In this document: positions 9,639-22,354 of the stretch, piece after piece | Layout: every line of letters begins with the position of its first letter | Position numbering within the stretch: position 1 is the stretch's first letter | Source of the DNA: Paratinospora sagittata | Lineage: Eukaryota > Streptophyta > Magnoliopsida > Ranunculales > Menispermaceae | Assembly: GCA_035771175.1 (NCBI GenBank) | Contig: CM069612.1 | Location: 22,736,987-22,800,986, forward strand | DNA length: 64,000 nt | Reading direction: 5' to 3' | Notes under the pieces: model-generated | Told to the model about the DNA's origin: nothing | What the model saw: the letters and a program-made list of their open reading frames with translations, nothing else | Database searches by the model: none | Program-made: the position numbers and the translations under genes

Positions 9639-12600
9639 ATGAGGAGGAGCGAGAGATTGGGACAACCACGCACAGGGCCATCCGATGATGATCGGATGGG
9701 GAGGATGGAGGAGATCATCCAGGCACAGGGCCGCTTGATGGAAGCCCAGACTTCACAAATACAGGCGTTAGTGCAGCAGGTTGAGGCTATTGCTCGACAG
9801 TCACCTCAAACAATTCCTCAGGAGGCGGGCACTAGTGGGGCCGAGGCTAGTGGAGCTGCAGGGGCAGCAGGACCTCAAATGGCTGTACCTCAGCCTATGC
9901 CTACACCTGCTCCTATTGTTGTGGAGAACCCCACTGATCGACGGATTAGACTGCTAGAGAAGTTTATGAAGCTAAAGCCTAAGGAATTCACTGGTGGGGT
10001 TGACTTGAAGAAGGCTGAAGATTGGCTGAAGAATGTCGAGAAGATCAGTCGCTCCTTAGAACTTGATGAGGAGTCTCAGGTCCTATGTGCTGCTCACACA
10101 CTGGAGAGTGATGCAGAGGACTGGTGGCTTTTAGTGTTGGATACACAGGGGGCAGTGAAGAGCTGGGACACCTTCAAACGGTTGTTCTTACAGGCTTACG
10201 TTCCAGAGACTGAGAGACAGGCTAAACAACTCGAGTTTTTGAATCTCGCACAGGGCACCATGTCAGTCAGGGAGTACGAGCTCAAATTTAGGCAGCTCGC
10301 AGTTTATGCCCCTGGGTTAGTTCAGACGCCGAGTGACAAGATTATGAGGTTTTCTTTGAACTTAAGGCCTGCGATCCGACAGGCCTTGTCTGTGACGAAG
10401 ATGACTGATTTTACCACAGTGGTCCAGAGGGCCAAACAGTATGAGTTGGCTGAGCGGGTTGATGGTATGTCTACACGGGCAACTCCAGGTGAACAGACTT
10501 CACAACCCGAGTCTGGGGGACAGTTCCAGACTCCGTGGAAGAAGGGAAGGTGGGAAAAGAAGAGAAAGTTTTATGGAAGAGCACAGTCTGATGGTGTTCA
10601 GAGTAAGGCATCACAGGTTCAGACTGGTATGATGGCCTCACCAGTGGTTTCCTCTCCTGTCCCGATTCCTATTCAGGCATCGAGTGCACCGAGACCCCCA
10701 TTCCCACAGACTGCTGGCAGAGGCAGAGGTAGAGGCCGAGGAAGTTATGTGACGACATCTCATACTGGGTCATTTGTGCCCAGGGCTCCGTTCTTATGTT
10801 TTCAATGTGGGCAGGCTGGGCATAGGAAGTCTGAGTGTCCGAATTTTCAGAGAGCTCAGGGATTTGTGCAGCAGTCCAGTGCCAGAGAGACAGTGAAGGC
10901 AGTTACTGAGCCAGACCCGACAGCATCCAGGACTTTGGTGGAAGGTACTCTTATTATTTGTGGTACTTCTATGCATGTATTATTTGATGCTGGGTCTACA
11001 ATATCATTCATATCTGGACGTATGGTAGATAGTTTGCATTTGACTCCCATTAGGGCTAGTACATGGTTAGTGGTGAGTACTGTAGCTGGGGAAAGGATCT
11101 ACCCGAACATGATCTGTAGCCAGTGTGTGGTTCAGATTGGTGATGTTGAGATGCCTATTGACTTTCGAGTCTTAGAGTTTTTAGAGTTTGATGCAATTCT
11201 AGGGATGGATTGGCTCGCGGCTTATCATGCAGTTGTCGACTGTTTCGCGAAGAGAATCATTTTTCAGATCCCCGGACACCCAGTGTTTACACTACAGGGT
11301 AGAGCTTCAGACCAAACAGTCACAAGGGGTAGATTTGTGACTGATGGAGATAGGGAGATTTTGGCTGGGTTAGTGCCTGATGAAGAAGAGACTAGTAAGG
11401 TGATACTCGAGGATATTGCCATTGTTAGGGACTTTCCAGATGTGTTCCCTGCGGATCTTCCAGGATTACCACCGAAGCGAGAAATCGATTTCATTATTGA
11501 ACTAGTCCCTGGCACGAAGCCTATCTCCATGGCACCATATAGAATGGCGCCAGCCGAGTTGAGAGAATTGCAGAAACAGCTCGAGGAGTTATTGGCTAAG
11601 GGTTTTATTTGCCCGAGCGTGTCACCCTGGGGAGCTCCAGTTCTTTTTGTGAAAAAGAAAGATGGGAGCTTGCGGTTGTGCATCGACTATCGCCAATTGA
11701 ACAGGATGACCATCAAGAACAAGTATCCTCTCCCAAGGATTGATGACTTGTTTGATCAGTTGAGGGGAGCGAGGTATTTTTCGAAGATTGATTTGCGCTC
11801 CGGGTATCATCAACTGAGGATCAGGGAGGAGGATGTTCCTAAGACAGCATTCAGAACCCGCTATGGACATTATGAGTTCCTTGTGATGCCATTTGGTGTG
11901 ACTAATGCACCGGCGATGTTCATGGACCTGATGCAGAGGGTCTTTAGGCAGTATCTGGATAAGTTTGTCATCGTCTTCATCGATGACATATTGGTGTATT
12001 CCAAGACTCGGGCTGAGCATGAGGAACACCTTAGAGTGATCTTGCAAACTCTAAGAGAGCATAGGCTATATGCAAAGCTGAGCAAGTGCGAGTTTTGGAT
12101 CACCGAAGTGAAGTTCTTAGGTCATGTGGTGAGTTCTGAGGGGATTTCAGTTGATCCGTCTAAGGTTGAAGCCATTATCAGTTGGCCTAGGCCTACGACA
12201 GTGACCGAGATCAGAAGCTTTCTTGGGTTAGCTGGTTACTATAGGAGATTCGTTCAGGGATTCTCCAAGATAGCTACGCCTATGACTAGGCTCACCCAGA
12301 AAGACGTGTCCTTTGTATGGACCGAGGAGTGTGAGAATGCCTTTTTAGAGTTGAAGAAAAGATTGACATCTACGCCAGTGTTGATTTTGCCAGAGCCTGA
12401 TCAAGAGTTAGTTATCTATACTGATGCCTCTCGCGTCGGCTTAGGTTGCGTGTTGATGCAGAAGGATAGGGTCATTGCTTATGCATCAAGGCAGTTGAAG
12501 GTGCATGAAAAGAACTACCCTGTTCATGACTTAGAACTGGCCGCAGTGGTTTTTGCTTTGAAGATTTGGAGGCATTATCTCTATGGTGAGAAATTCACTC

Positions 12601-14363
12601 TGTATTCTGACCATAAGAGCCTCAAGTACTTGTTCTCTCAGAAGGAATTGAACATGAGGCAGAGAAGGTGGTTAGAGCTCCTCAAAGACTATGATTTTAC
12701 ATTGGAATACCACCCAGGAAAAGCCAATGTAGTGGCTGATGCGTTGAGCAGGAAGCGGGTAGAGACAGTTATGGTAGCACGCCAGATGTCTCATGAGTGG
12801 AGACTACTTGAGGCGGCTACGGATATGAGTGTATGTGCTACCCCTTCAGATCAGATTGTGATATGTGCTCAAATGAGAGCTCAGCCTACACAAGTCCAGG
12901 AGGTAATTGACCAACAGAGACTTGACGTTGATTATGGGATGTACAAGTCTTGGGCTGAGAGCCGTGATTTTACTGATTGGCACTTGTCATCTGATGGTGC
13001 ATTGAGATTTAGGGGACGTTTATGGGTTCCCGCAGATCCACGACTTAGACAGAGTGTTCTCCAAGAGGCTCACAGATCTCATTATGCTATTCACCCTGGC
13101 GGAACCAAGATGTATCATGATATGAAAAGAATGTATTGGTGGCCCGACATGAAGAGGGAGATAGCTCAGTTCATTCAGAGGTGTGAGATCTGTCAAAGAG
13201 TCAAAGCTGAGCATCAGAGGCCTGGAGGGCAGATGCAACCGCTTGCCATTCCTGAGTGGAAATGGGAGCACGTCACTATGGACTTTGTTGTGGGATTACC
13301 CAATACCCCGAGAAGACATAATGCTGTTTGGGTTATTATTGATCGCTTGACCAAGTCCGCCCACTTTCTACCGGTGAACACTAGGGATTCTATGGACAAG
13401 CTAAGCAGACTCTATATGCGGGAGATAGTCAGATTACATGGGGTGCCAGTTTCAATTGTGTCAGATAGGGATCCGAGGTTTACATCGGTATTCTGGCAGG
13501 GGTTGCAGAGGCAGCTCGGCACTAGACTAGATCTCAGTACCGCTTTTCACCCCCAGACGGATGGCCAGTCTGAGAGGTTGATATCGATTTTAGAGGATAT
13601 GCTTCGAGCTTGTGTCCTTGAGTCCAGTGGTAACTGGGAGGAGTACATACATCTGTGTGAGTTCGCGTACAACAACAGCTATCAGTCCAGTATTGGCATG
13701 GCTCCTTTTGAGGCATTGTATGGTCGACCCTGTAGATCTCCGATCTGTTGGACGGAGGTAGGGGATGTTGCGGTGATGGGACCAGAGTTTGTACATGAAC
13801 ACACAGAGAAGATTAAGAGGATCAAGCATAATATGAAGGTAGCCCAAGACAGGCAGAAGAGTTACACTGATGCCAAGCGGAAGACCGTAGAGTTCGAGGT
13901 GGGTGACCAAGTTTTATTGAAGGTCTCACCTCAGAAGGGCCAAACTAGATTTGGGATAAAAGGCAAGCTCACTCCGAGATTTATTGGGCCGTTCGAGGTT
14001 TTAGAACGAATTGGCCCCGTCGCTTACCGATTAGCCTTGCCACCTCAGTTAGCAGCAGTCCACAATGTCTTTCATATGTCAATGTTGAGAGTGTACAAGA
14101 GTGATTTTGATCACGTCTTGGACTGGAGGAACATTGAACTGAGGCAAGATGGGACTTATGATGAGGAACCTATTCAGATACTTGACCGGAAGGTCCAGAG
14201 GTTACGTAGCCGCGAGATTCCGATGGTTAAGGTGAGATGGCAGTTCCATGGCGAGGAGCAGGTTACTTGGGAGCGTGAGGACTACATGATGGAGCACTTT
14301 GCCGAATTCATGGGCTTAGGTAATTTCTTAACCTTAAAACTTCGAGGACGAAGTTCATTCTAA
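9639..14363 (+). CDS. Chromovirus gag-pol polyprotein, copy 1
   Basis: An uninterrupted 1574-codon ORF encoding all proteins for retrotransposition. Order: retrotransposon gag domain (about 140-260); CCHC zinc knuckle C387-C390-H395-C400; aspartic protease centred on D450 (written DAGS rather than D-S/T-G); reverse transcriptase with FIDDILVYS (D782-D783); RNase H starting with D929; integrase with H1148...C1182-C1185 zinc finger and catalytic D1215, D1276, E1312 (35 residues between the last two); and a C-terminal chromodomain at about 1507-1560. I start at the first in-frame ATG (9639); the frame is open upstream to 9612 but only from a TTG. The frame, the catalytic residues and the intact ends suggest a potentially mobile copy. 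Residue 165 is Leu here and Ser in copy 2. Confidence 0.95.
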   Translation: MRRSERLGQPRTGPSDDDRMGRMEEIIQAQGRLMEAQTSQIQALVQQVEAIARQSPQTIPQEAGTSGAEASGAAGAAGPQMAVPQPMPTPAPIVVENPTDRRIRLLEKFMKLKPKEFTGGVDLKKAEDWLKNVEKISRSLELDEESQVLCAAHTLESDAEDWWLLVLDTQGAVKSWDTFKRLFLQAYVPETERQAKQLEFLNLAQGTMSVREYELKFRQLAVYAPGLVQTPSDKIMRFSLNLRPAIRQALSVTKMTDFTTVVQRAKQYELAERVDGMSTRATPGEQTSQPESGGQFQTPWKKGRWEKKRKFYGRAQSDGVQSKASQVQTGMMASPVVSSPVPIPIQASSAPRPPFPQTAGRGRGRGRGSYVTTSHTGSFVPRAPFLCFQCGQAGHRKSECPNFQRAQGFVQQSSARETVKAVTEPDPTASRTLVEGTLIICGTSMHVLFDAGSTISFISGRMVDSLHLTPIRASTWLVVSTVAGERIYPNMICSQCVVQIGDVEMPIDFRVLEFLEFDAILGMDWLAAYHAVVDCFAKRIIFQIPGHPVFTLQGRASDQTVTRGRFVTDGDREILAGLVPDEEETSKVILEDIAIVRDFPDVFPADLPGLPPKREIDFIIELVPGTKPISMAPYRMAPAELRELQKQLEELLAKGFICPSVSPWGAPVLFVKKKDGSLRLCIDYRQLNRMTIKNKYPLPRIDDLFDQLRGARYFSKIDLRSGYHQLRIREEDVPKTAFRTRYGHYEFLVMPFGVTNAPAMFMDLMQRVFRQYLDKFVIVFIDDILVYSKTRAEHEEHLRVILQTLREHRLYAKLSKCEFWITEVKFLGHVVSSEGISVDPSKVEAIISWPRPTTVTEIRSFLGLAGYYRRFVQGFSKIATPMTRLTQKDVSFVWTEECENAFLELKKRLTSTPVLILPEPDQELVIYTDASRVGLGCVLMQKDRVIAYASRQLKVHEKNYPVHDLELAAVVFALKIWRHYLYGEKFTLYSDHKSLKYLFSQKELNMRQRRWLELLKDYDFTLEYHPGKANVVADALSRKRVETVMVARQMSHEWRLLEAATDMSVCATPSDQIVICAQMRAQPTQVQEVIDQQRLDVDYGMYKSWAESRDFTDWHLSSDGALRFRGRLWVPADPRLRQSVLQEAHRSHYAIHPGGTKMYHDMKRMYWWPDMKREIAQFIQRCEICQRVKAEHQRPGGQMQPLAIPEWKWEHVTMDFVVGLPNTPRRHNAVWVIIDRLTKSAHFLPVNTRDSMDKLSRLYMREIVRLHGVPVSIVSDRDPRFTSVFWQGLQRQLGTRLDLSTAFHPQTDGQSERLISILEDMLRACVLESSGNWEEYIHLCEFAYNNSYQSSIGMAPFEALYGRPCRSPICWTEVGDVAVMGPEFVHEHTEKIKRIKHNMKVAQDRQKSYTDAKRKTVEFEVGDQVLLKVSPQKGQTRFGIKGKLTPRFIGPFEVLERIGPVAYRLALPPQLAAVHNVFHMSMLRVYKSDFDHVLDWRNIELRQDGTYDEEPIQILDRKVQRLRSREIPMVKVRWQFHGEEQVTWEREDYMMEHFAEFMGLGNFLTLKLRGRSSF

Positions 14364-14374
14364 GGTGGGTGTGA
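14362..14374 (+). promoter_or_regulatory. Polypurine tract of the chromovirus, copy 1
   Basis: AAGGTGGGTGTGA ends at the first base before LTR 2, the position of the plus-strand primer. It begins inside the stop codon of the polyprotein ORF. The same tract precedes LTR 3 at 22342-22354. Confidence 0.7.
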
Positions 14375-17300
14375 TGTGACGCCCCGAAAATTATTTCATC
14401 TAGCCTATAACCCAATTGCATTTTTGCCCAAACTCTATGTGTTGCCTTGATATGTTTGGTGTTTGTTTGATGGTTGTTTAATGTTTGATGCTTGATAATG
14501 TATATAAATATGTGTATCATAAATTGTATATGGGTCATGTTAAATTAAAGTGTAATGCATATGTTATTATTTATGCATGAGCCCATTAAACCATGAATTG
14601 ATATGGGTTAGGATTGATTGAATAAAAGGATAAATGAGAATGAAAATTTGGTGTATTAAATGGATTGAACATTTAAAATATATGGAAGCATGAGATTGGT
14701 TAAAGTACATGTGGTTGGTATGGGTAGTATGAGACCAACACATGTGAAGTTTGGTGCATGAAAGTGGACAAGTGTCCCATGCCCACTTCTAGAATCCAAG
14801 AATGTGCTAGAAAATAAGGTGAGTGGAGGAGAGAATCCAAGAATGTGCTAGAAAATGAGGTGAGTGGAGGAGAGAATCCAAGAATGTGCTAGAAAGTGAG
14901 GTGAGTGGAGGAGGGAATCAAGGAAGTGCTAGAAAGAGGTGAGTGGAGAGAAAGGAAAGAAGAAGAGAAAGAAAAGAAGAGAAAGGAAAGAAGAAGAGAA
15001 GGAAGGAGAGAGTTGCAGGAGGAAGATCCCTGCGACGTTTCCATCAAAGAGGTGGATCTTTGGAATATACGGTCAGATTGAGCTCAAATTTTATCAACAC
15101 GTTCGTAGCTTATGGTTCTTCATTCTGGTCGGTGGAGATCTTGATCAGAGGTTTCTTCTAAGAGATCTAACCTCTCAAACAAAGCTGGTCGGAAAGTCTG
15201 GATTTCTCGCACTGTTTCGCTCAAACTTATAGTTCTCCTAAATCTACCGTTTGATGGCTACCAAATTTGGGTATGTGGTTTAAAACAGATATTTCTACAT
15301 TCTGAACGGTGGAGATCTTAATTAGAGGCTTTTTCTAAGAGATATAACCTCTCAAACGAAGCTGGTCGGAATTTCTGGGTTACTCGTGCCGTTTCGGTAA
15401 AACTTGTAGATCTCCTTAATATACCGTTGGATGGATATCAAATTTGGGTATGTAGTTTATAACAGATATTTCTGTATTCTGAACGGTGTAGATGTTTACA
15501 CATTAAGTATTTTGTGTGATATAGCCATCTGAGTTTGGGTATTTGCAGCAGGAAAGGAGAAACTGTCTGATTAGATACTTGTTCATCAAATACACAAATC
15601 TTTTCGGTCCACCGTTGGATTGGGCTGATATTTGGACAGAAGGTTTGTTTCTTCACATACTTCAATCTGTACGGTTGATTTTGTGATTACATATTTCTAT
15701 TGGTAGATTAATACATCTGAACAGAATATTAAATGAAGAATTTGGTAAGGTGCTTGTATTGGACCTAAATTTAGAATATGAACTTAGACATTTCCAAATA
15801 GCTTGCATGTCAACTATGTTGACCTAGTTGCCATTGTTGATGAACCTTTGATGCAAAATCAGTGATATACATGGCTGAACATGGTGACCTAGTGTAAATC
15901 GACAATATGGCCTAAGTATGAAAAATTTCATATTTTAGGGCTTTTGATGCTTTTGGCCTAAAATCATTGAATTGATGCAACTTATGTTTAATTAAGCATG
16001 ATTAGAGTTGATTATGCTACTGATTTGGTGGTTGTGACCATATCATGGGTTAGGCCTACTTGTGATCAAGTGACCAAATTTGGGCATGTTTATGCCTAAG
16101 GAATTGAAAATCAGTATTTTTTATTAATAGAATGGTTTATGTATGAGAACTATGCATTAGAGGCCTAAGTCATGTGATTTGAGTTGAATGATGGGATTAG
16201 ATGGGATTTAGGCCTATTGTTTATGTATGGGCTGATTTAGGGTTGATGTGTAATGTCTATGTGATTGAGCATAGAAATTGATGTATGGTAGGATATTGAT
16301 GTATGTTTCAGGATCTTGATTGGGTTGATTCGGTTTGGTGGTCGTGTGTGGTTAAATACTCTCGCGAGGCTTGGTAGTGAGTAGACTTCATTTATGATTA
16401 TATCTTTTATGTCATCATATCATTTATATATTGTATGTTGAAAGCATGAATGTGTTCTAATGTTTTGAATGATGCATTTATTTGAGAAAACCTTATGACC
16501 TTGGTTGGGCCCATCTATCTGGCTAATAGGGGGACTTAATCTTGTCATAGGAGGGTTTTAGGAAAGGAAATGATTGGGATCAACGGCACGGTGAAATAGA
16601 CGTGTACTAGTAACCCAAATAAAAATGATTGGGATCAACGGTACGGTGAAATAAACGTGCACTAGTAACCCAATACATGTGGAATGTGGATCCAAATTGA
16701 TAAACTTTTACTTGCATCAAACGTATTATAAATGCTTGATATCTATATGTTATGAGCTTTTAATCATGCTACACATTGACATGCATACATGATATTTATT
16801 GATGAGTATTGATAGCATATTTGAATTCTATTCACTGGGCACCGTTGGCTCACCCTCATTTTCCTCTTTCAGGTCCTTCTGTCCCGAATAAGGGCAAAGG
16901 AGTAGTTATATCTTGAGGGCCTTGCCTGCGAAAGAATCCAAAGCCTCGATGTGAGTTGTGAGGCATTTCGATTGGACTGTGTTTTAAATTATGATGTATT
17001 ATATTTTGGATTATGTAATTATAACACTTACCACATTGTAGTATGGGTGAGTTGGGACTTGTTAGATAAACCATGTGGGCATATGACGGTTTTTATTTGT
17101 ACCCACAATTTTGGACTTTATGTGCATGTCAATCTTAATGGACTGTAGGGATTATGATTTTATTTATGGTTCATTTTTATGGATTGTCCCTTGTCTTTGA
17201 TGATTAATACGGTGGGCAGTTTTGTTTAGTACCTTTTAATATTATGTCGTTGTTTGAGATAAGGCTCGTAGGGTCTCAACCACCTCACGGGAGTTGAGGA

Positions 17301-17392
17301 GTGGTCGGAGATGCCTACGCCGGGCGTCCCGCCCCGGCATTCCGCATGCCATTCCCTGCGGGGTTGGTGGTCCAGGGCGCGGGGTCGCCACA
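14375..17392 (+). repeat. Chromovirus LTR 2 (middle, shared LTR)
   Basis: 3018 bp. I found no difference from LTR 1. It serves as 3' LTR of the first unit and 5' LTR of the second; there is no duplicated target site on either side, as expected for recombination and not for two separate insertions. Confidence 0.93.
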
Positions 17393-17394
17393 GT

Positions 17395-17407
17395 TGGTAT
17401 CAGAGCC
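17395..17407 (+). promoter_or_regulatory. Primer binding site, tRNA-iMet type (copy 2)
   Basis: TGGTATCAGAGCC again two bases after the LTR, identical to copy 1. Confidence 0.92.
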
Positions 17408-17618
17408 TGATTTCGCTAGGTTTGGTCTATGTATTGGACTTAGATGACTTTGACCTAGGAATTGGGTGAGAGATTTAGGTGATTAAAAAGCTTAAAAGAA
17501 CTAACTTAAAAGCCTTACGATCATATTTTCTGTGTGTATTATATGATATGGGTAGTTATGAGGCTTTGTTAATGTTTTAAATGTGTGATGGTTGTTCGTA
17601 TGTCTACTTCTCAGTGTC

Positions 17619-20600
17619 ATGAGGAGGAGCGAGAGATTGGGACAACCACGCACAGGGCCATCCGATGATGATCGGATGGGGAGGATGGAGGAGATCATCC
17701 AGGCACAGGGCCGCTTGATGGAAGCCCAGACTTCACAAATACAGGCGTTAGTGCAGCAGGTTGAGGCTATTGCTCGACAGTCACCTCAAACAATTCCTCA
17801 GGAGGCGGGCACTAGTGGGGCCGAGGCTAGTGGAGCTGCAGGGGCAGCAGGACCTCAAATGGCTGTACCTCAGCCTATGCCTACACCTGCTCCTATTGTT
17901 GTGGAGAACCCCACTGATCGACGGATTAGACTGCTAGAGAAGTTTATGAAGCTAAAGCCTAAGGAATTCACTGGTGGGGTTGACTTGAAGAAGGCTGAAG
18001 ATTGGCTGAAGAATGTCGAGAAGATCAGTCGCTCCTTAGAACTTGATGAGGAGTCTCAGGTCCTATGTGCTGCTCACACACTGGAGAGTGATGCAGAGGA
18101 CTGGTGGCTTTCAGTGTTGGATACACAGGGGGCAGTGAAGAGCTGGGACACCTTCAAACGGTTGTTCTTACAGGCTTACGTTCCAGAGACTGAGAGACAG
18201 GCTAAACAACTCGAGTTTTTGAATCTCGCACAGGGCACCATGTCAGTCAGGGAGTACGAGCTCAAATTTAGGCAGCTCGCAGTTTATGCCCCTGGGTTAG
18301 TTCAGACGCCGAGTGACAAGATTATGAGGTTTTCTTTGAACTTAAGGCCTGCGATCCGACAGGCCTTGTCTGTGACGAAGATGACTGATTTTACCACAGT
18401 GGTCCAGAGGGCCAAACAGTATGAGTTGGCTGAGCGGGTTGATGGTATGTCTACACGGGCAACTCCAGGTGAACAGACTTCACAACCCGAGTCTGGGGGA
18501 CAGTTCCAGACTCCGTGGAAGAAGGGAAGGTGGGAAAAGAAGAGAAAGTTTTATGGAAGAGCACAGTCTGATGGTGTTCAGAGTAAGGCATCACAGGTTC
18601 AGACTGGTATGATGGCCTCACCAGTGGTTTCCTCTCCTGTCCCGATTCCTATTCAGGCATCGAGTGCACCGAGACCCCCATTCCCACAGACTGCTGGCAG
18701 AGGCAGAGGTAGAGGCCGAGGAAGTTATGTGACGACATCTCATACTGGGTCATTTGTGCCCAGGGCTCCGTTCTTATGTTTTCAATGTGGGCAGGCTGGG
18801 CATAGGAAGTCTGAGTGTCCGAATTTTCAGAGAGCTCAGGGATTTGTGCAGCAGTCCAGTGCCAGAGAGACAGTGAAGGCAGTTACTGAGCCAGACCCGA
18901 CAGCATCCAGGACTTTGGTGGAAGGTACTCTTATTATTTGTGGTACTTCTATGCATGTATTATTTGATGCTGGGTCTACAATATCATTCATATCTGGACG
19001 TATGGTAGATAGTTTGCATTTGACTCCCATTAGGGCTAGTACATGGTTAGTGGTGAGTACTGTAGCTGGGGAAAGGATCTACCCGAACATGATCTGTAGC
19101 CAGTGTGTGGTTCAGATTGGTGATGTTGAGATGCCTATTGACTTTCGAGTCTTAGAGTTTTTAGAGTTTGATGCAATTCTAGGGATGGATTGGCTCGCGG
19201 CTTATCATGCAGTTGTCGACTGTTTCGCGAAGAGAATCATTTTTCAGATCCCCGGACACCCAGTGTTTACACTACAGGGTAGAGCTTCAGACCAAACAGT
19301 CACAAGGGGTAGATTTGTGACTGATGGAGATAGGGAGATTTTGGCTGGGTTAGTGCCTGATGAAGAAGAGACTAGTAAGGTGATACTCGAGGATATTGCC
19401 ATTGTTAGGGACTTTCCAGATGTGTTCCCTGCGGATCTTCCAGGATTACCACCGAAGCGAGAAATCGATTTCATTATTGAACTAGTCCCTGGCACGAAGC
19501 CTATCTCCATGGCACCATATAGAATGGCGCCAGCCGAGTTGAGAGAATTGCAGAAACAGCTCGAGGAGTTATTGGCTAAGGGTTTTATTTGCCCGAGCGT
19601 GTCACCCTGGGGAGCTCCAGTTCTTTTTGTGAAAAAGAAAGATGGGAGCTTGCGGTTGTGCATCGACTATCGCCAATTGAACAGGATGACCATCAAGAAC
19701 AAGTATCCTCTCCCAAGGATTGATGACTTGTTTGATCAGTTGAGGGGAGCGAGGTATTTTTCGAAGATTGATTTGCGCTCCGGGTATCATCAACTGAGGA
19801 TCAGGGAGGAGGATGTTCCTAAGACAGCATTCAGAACCCGCTATGGACATTATGAGTTCCTTGTGATGCCATTTGGTGTGACTAATGCACCGGCGATGTT
19901 CATGGACCTGATGCAGAGGGTCTTTAGGCAGTATCTGGATAAGTTTGTCATCGTCTTCATCGATGACATATTGGTGTATTCCAAGACTCGGGCTGAGCAT
20001 GAGGAACACCTTAGAGTGATCTTGCAAACTCTAAGAGAGCATAGGCTATATGCAAAGCTGAGCAAGTGCGAGTTTTGGATCACCGAAGTGAAGTTCTTAG
20101 GTCATGTGGTGAGTTCTGAGGGGATTTCAGTTGATCCGTCTAAGGTTGAAGCCATTATCAGTTGGCCTAGGCCTACGACAGTGACCGAGATCAGAAGCTT
20201 TCTTGGGTTAGCTGGTTACTATAGGAGATTCGTTCAGGGATTCTCCAAGATAGCTACGCCTATGACTAGGCTCACCCAGAAAGACGTGTCCTTTGTATGG
20301 ACCGAGGAGTGTGAGAATGCCTTTTTAGAGTTGAAGAAAAGATTGACATCTACGCCAGTGTTGATTTTGCCAGAGCCTGATCAAGAGTTAGTTATCTATA
20401 CTGATGCCTCTCGCGTCGGCTTAGGTTGCGTGTTGATGCAGAAGGATAGGGTCATTGCTTATGCATCAAGGCAGTTGAAGGTGCATGAAAAGAACTACCC
20501 TGTTCATGACTTAGAACTGGCCGCAGTGGTTTTTGCTTTGAAGATTTGGAGGCATTATCTCTATGGTGAGAAATTCACTCTGTATTCTGACCATAAGAGC

Positions 20601-22343
20601 CTCAAGTACTTGTTCTCTCAGAAGGAATTGAACATGAGGCAGAGAAGGTGGTTAGAGCTCCTCAAAGACTATGATTTTACATTGGAATACCACCCAGGAA
20701 AAGCCAATGTAGTGGCTGATGCGTTGAGCAGGAAGCGGGTAGAGACAGTTATGGTAGCACGCCAGATGTCTCATGAGTGGAGACTACTTGAGGCGGCTAC
20801 GGATATGAGTGTATGTGCTACCCCTTCAGATCAGATTGTGATATGTGCTCAAATGAGAGCTCAGCCTACACAAGTCCAGGAGGTAATTGACCAACAGAGA
20901 CTTGACGTTGATTATGGGATGTACAAGTCTTGGGCTGAGAGCCGTGATTTTACTGATTGGCACTTGTCATCTGATGGTGCATTGAGATTTAGGGGACGTT
21001 TATGGGTTCCCGCAGATCCACGACTTAGACAGAGTGTTCTCCAAGAGGCTCACAGATCTCATTATGCTATTCACCCTGGCGGAACCAAGATGTATCATGA
21101 TATGAAAAGAATGTATTGGTGGCCCGACATGAAGAGGGAGATAGCTCAGTTCATTCAGAGGTGTGAGATCTGTCAAAGAGTCAAAGCTGAGCATCAGAGG
21201 CCTGGAGGGCAGATGCAACCGCTTGCCATTCCTGAGTGGAAATGGGAGCACGTCACTATGGACTTTGTTGTGGGATTACCCAATACCCCGAGAAGACATA
21301 ATGCTGTTTGGGTTATTATTGATCGCTTGACCAAGTCCGCCCACTTTCTACCGGTGAACACTAGGGATTCTATGGACAAGCTAAGCAGACTCTATATGCG
21401 GGAGATAGTCAGATTACATGGGGTGCCAGTTTCAATTGTGTCAGATAGGGATCCGAGGTTTACATCGGTATTCTGGCAGGGGTTGCAGAGGCAGCTCGGC
21501 ACTAGACTAGATCTCAGTACCGCTTTTCACCCCCAGACGGATGGCCAGTCTGAGAGGTTGATATCGATTTTAGAGGATATGCTTCGAGCTTGTGTCCTTG
21601 AGTCCAGTGGTAACTGGGAGGAGTACATACATCTGTGTGAGTTCGCGTACAACAACAGCTATCAGTCCAGTATTGGCATGGCTCCTTTTGAGGCATTGTA
21701 TGGTCGACCCTGTAGATCTCCGATCTGTTGGACGGAGGTAGGGGATGTTGCGGTGATGGGACCAGAGTTTGTACATGAACACACAGAGAAGATTAAGAGG
21801 ATCAAGCATAATATGAAGGTAGCCCAAGACAGGCAGAAGAGTTACACTGATGCCAAGCGGAAGACCGTAGAGTTCGAGGTGGGTGACCAAGTTTTATTGA
21901 AGGTCTCACCTCAGAAGGGCCAAACTAGATTTGGGATAAAAGGCAAGCTCACTCCGAGATTTATTGGGCCGTTCGAGGTTTTAGAACGAATTGGCCCCGT
22001 CGCTTACCGATTAGCCTTGCCACCTCAGTTAGCAGCAGTCCACAATGTCTTTCATATGTCAATGTTGAGAGTGTACAAGAGTGATTTTGATCACGTCTTG
22101 GACTGGAGGAACATTGAACTGAGGCAAGATGGGACTTATGATGAGGAACCTATTCAGATACTTGACCGGAAGGTCCAGAGGTTACGTAGCCGCGAGATTC
22201 CGATGGTTAAGGTGAGATGGCAGTTCCATGGCGAGGAGCAGGTTACTTGGGAGCGTGAGGACTACATGATGGAGCACTTTGCCGAATTCATGGGCTTAGG
22301 TAATTTCTTAACCTTAAAACTTCGAGGACGAAGTTCATTCTAA
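17619..22343 (+). CDS. Chromovirus gag-pol polyprotein, copy 2
   Basis: Second uninterrupted 1574-codon ORF, with the same domains and catalytic residues at the same numbers as copy 1: CCHC knuckle 387-400, protease D450, RT D782-D783, RNase H D929, integrase D1215/D1276/E1312, chromodomain 1507-1560. The only difference I found is C at 18112 against T at 10132, giving Ser165 instead of Leu165 within gag. Ser or Leu at this site cannot be ranked by eye. The start is the first in-frame ATG; an open stretch upstream begins with TTG. Confidence 0.95.
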   Translation: MRRSERLGQPRTGPSDDDRMGRMEEIIQAQGRLMEAQTSQIQALVQQVEAIARQSPQTIPQEAGTSGAEASGAAGAAGPQMAVPQPMPTPAPIVVENPTDRRIRLLEKFMKLKPKEFTGGVDLKKAEDWLKNVEKISRSLELDEESQVLCAAHTLESDAEDWWLSVLDTQGAVKSWDTFKRLFLQAYVPETERQAKQLEFLNLAQGTMSVREYELKFRQLAVYAPGLVQTPSDKIMRFSLNLRPAIRQALSVTKMTDFTTVVQRAKQYELAERVDGMSTRATPGEQTSQPESGGQFQTPWKKGRWEKKRKFYGRAQSDGVQSKASQVQTGMMASPVVSSPVPIPIQASSAPRPPFPQTAGRGRGRGRGSYVTTSHTGSFVPRAPFLCFQCGQAGHRKSECPNFQRAQGFVQQSSARETVKAVTEPDPTASRTLVEGTLIICGTSMHVLFDAGSTISFISGRMVDSLHLTPIRASTWLVVSTVAGERIYPNMICSQCVVQIGDVEMPIDFRVLEFLEFDAILGMDWLAAYHAVVDCFAKRIIFQIPGHPVFTLQGRASDQTVTRGRFVTDGDREILAGLVPDEEETSKVILEDIAIVRDFPDVFPADLPGLPPKREIDFIIELVPGTKPISMAPYRMAPAELRELQKQLEELLAKGFICPSVSPWGAPVLFVKKKDGSLRLCIDYRQLNRMTIKNKYPLPRIDDLFDQLRGARYFSKIDLRSGYHQLRIREEDVPKTAFRTRYGHYEFLVMPFGVTNAPAMFMDLMQRVFRQYLDKFVIVFIDDILVYSKTRAEHEEHLRVILQTLREHRLYAKLSKCEFWITEVKFLGHVVSSEGISVDPSKVEAIISWPRPTTVTEIRSFLGLAGYYRRFVQGFSKIATPMTRLTQKDVSFVWTEECENAFLELKKRLTSTPVLILPEPDQELVIYTDASRVGLGCVLMQKDRVIAYASRQLKVHEKNYPVHDLELAAVVFALKIWRHYLYGEKFTLYSDHKSLKYLFSQKELNMRQRRWLELLKDYDFTLEYHPGKANVVADALSRKRVETVMVARQMSHEWRLLEAATDMSVCATPSDQIVICAQMRAQPTQVQEVIDQQRLDVDYGMYKSWAESRDFTDWHLSSDGALRFRGRLWVPADPRLRQSVLQEAHRSHYAIHPGGTKMYHDMKRMYWWPDMKREIAQFIQRCEICQRVKAEHQRPGGQMQPLAIPEWKWEHVTMDFVVGLPNTPRRHNAVWVIIDRLTKSAHFLPVNTRDSMDKLSRLYMREIVRLHGVPVSIVSDRDPRFTSVFWQGLQRQLGTRLDLSTAFHPQTDGQSERLISILEDMLRACVLESSGNWEEYIHLCEFAYNNSYQSSIGMAPFEALYGRPCRSPICWTEVGDVAVMGPEFVHEHTEKIKRIKHNMKVAQDRQKSYTDAKRKTVEFEVGDQVLLKVSPQKGQTRFGIKGKLTPRFIGPFEVLERIGPVAYRLALPPQLAAVHNVFHMSMLRVYKSDFDHVLDWRNIELRQDGTYDEEPIQILDRKVQRLRSREIPMVKVRWQFHGEEQVTWEREDYMMEHFAEFMGLGNFLTLKLRGRSSF

Positions 22344-22354
22344 GGTGGGTGTGA
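22342..22354 (+). promoter_or_regulatory. Polypurine tract of the chromovirus, copy 2
   Basis: AAGGTGGGTGTGA directly before LTR 3, identical to copy 1. Confidence 0.7.

Noticed and set aside
11264..12103. Several 60-140-codon minus-strand ORFs inside the chromovirus polyproteins (also near 13020-13910 and the second copy)
   Set aside because: They are antisense shadows of conserved RT and integrase codons; no motifs of their own.
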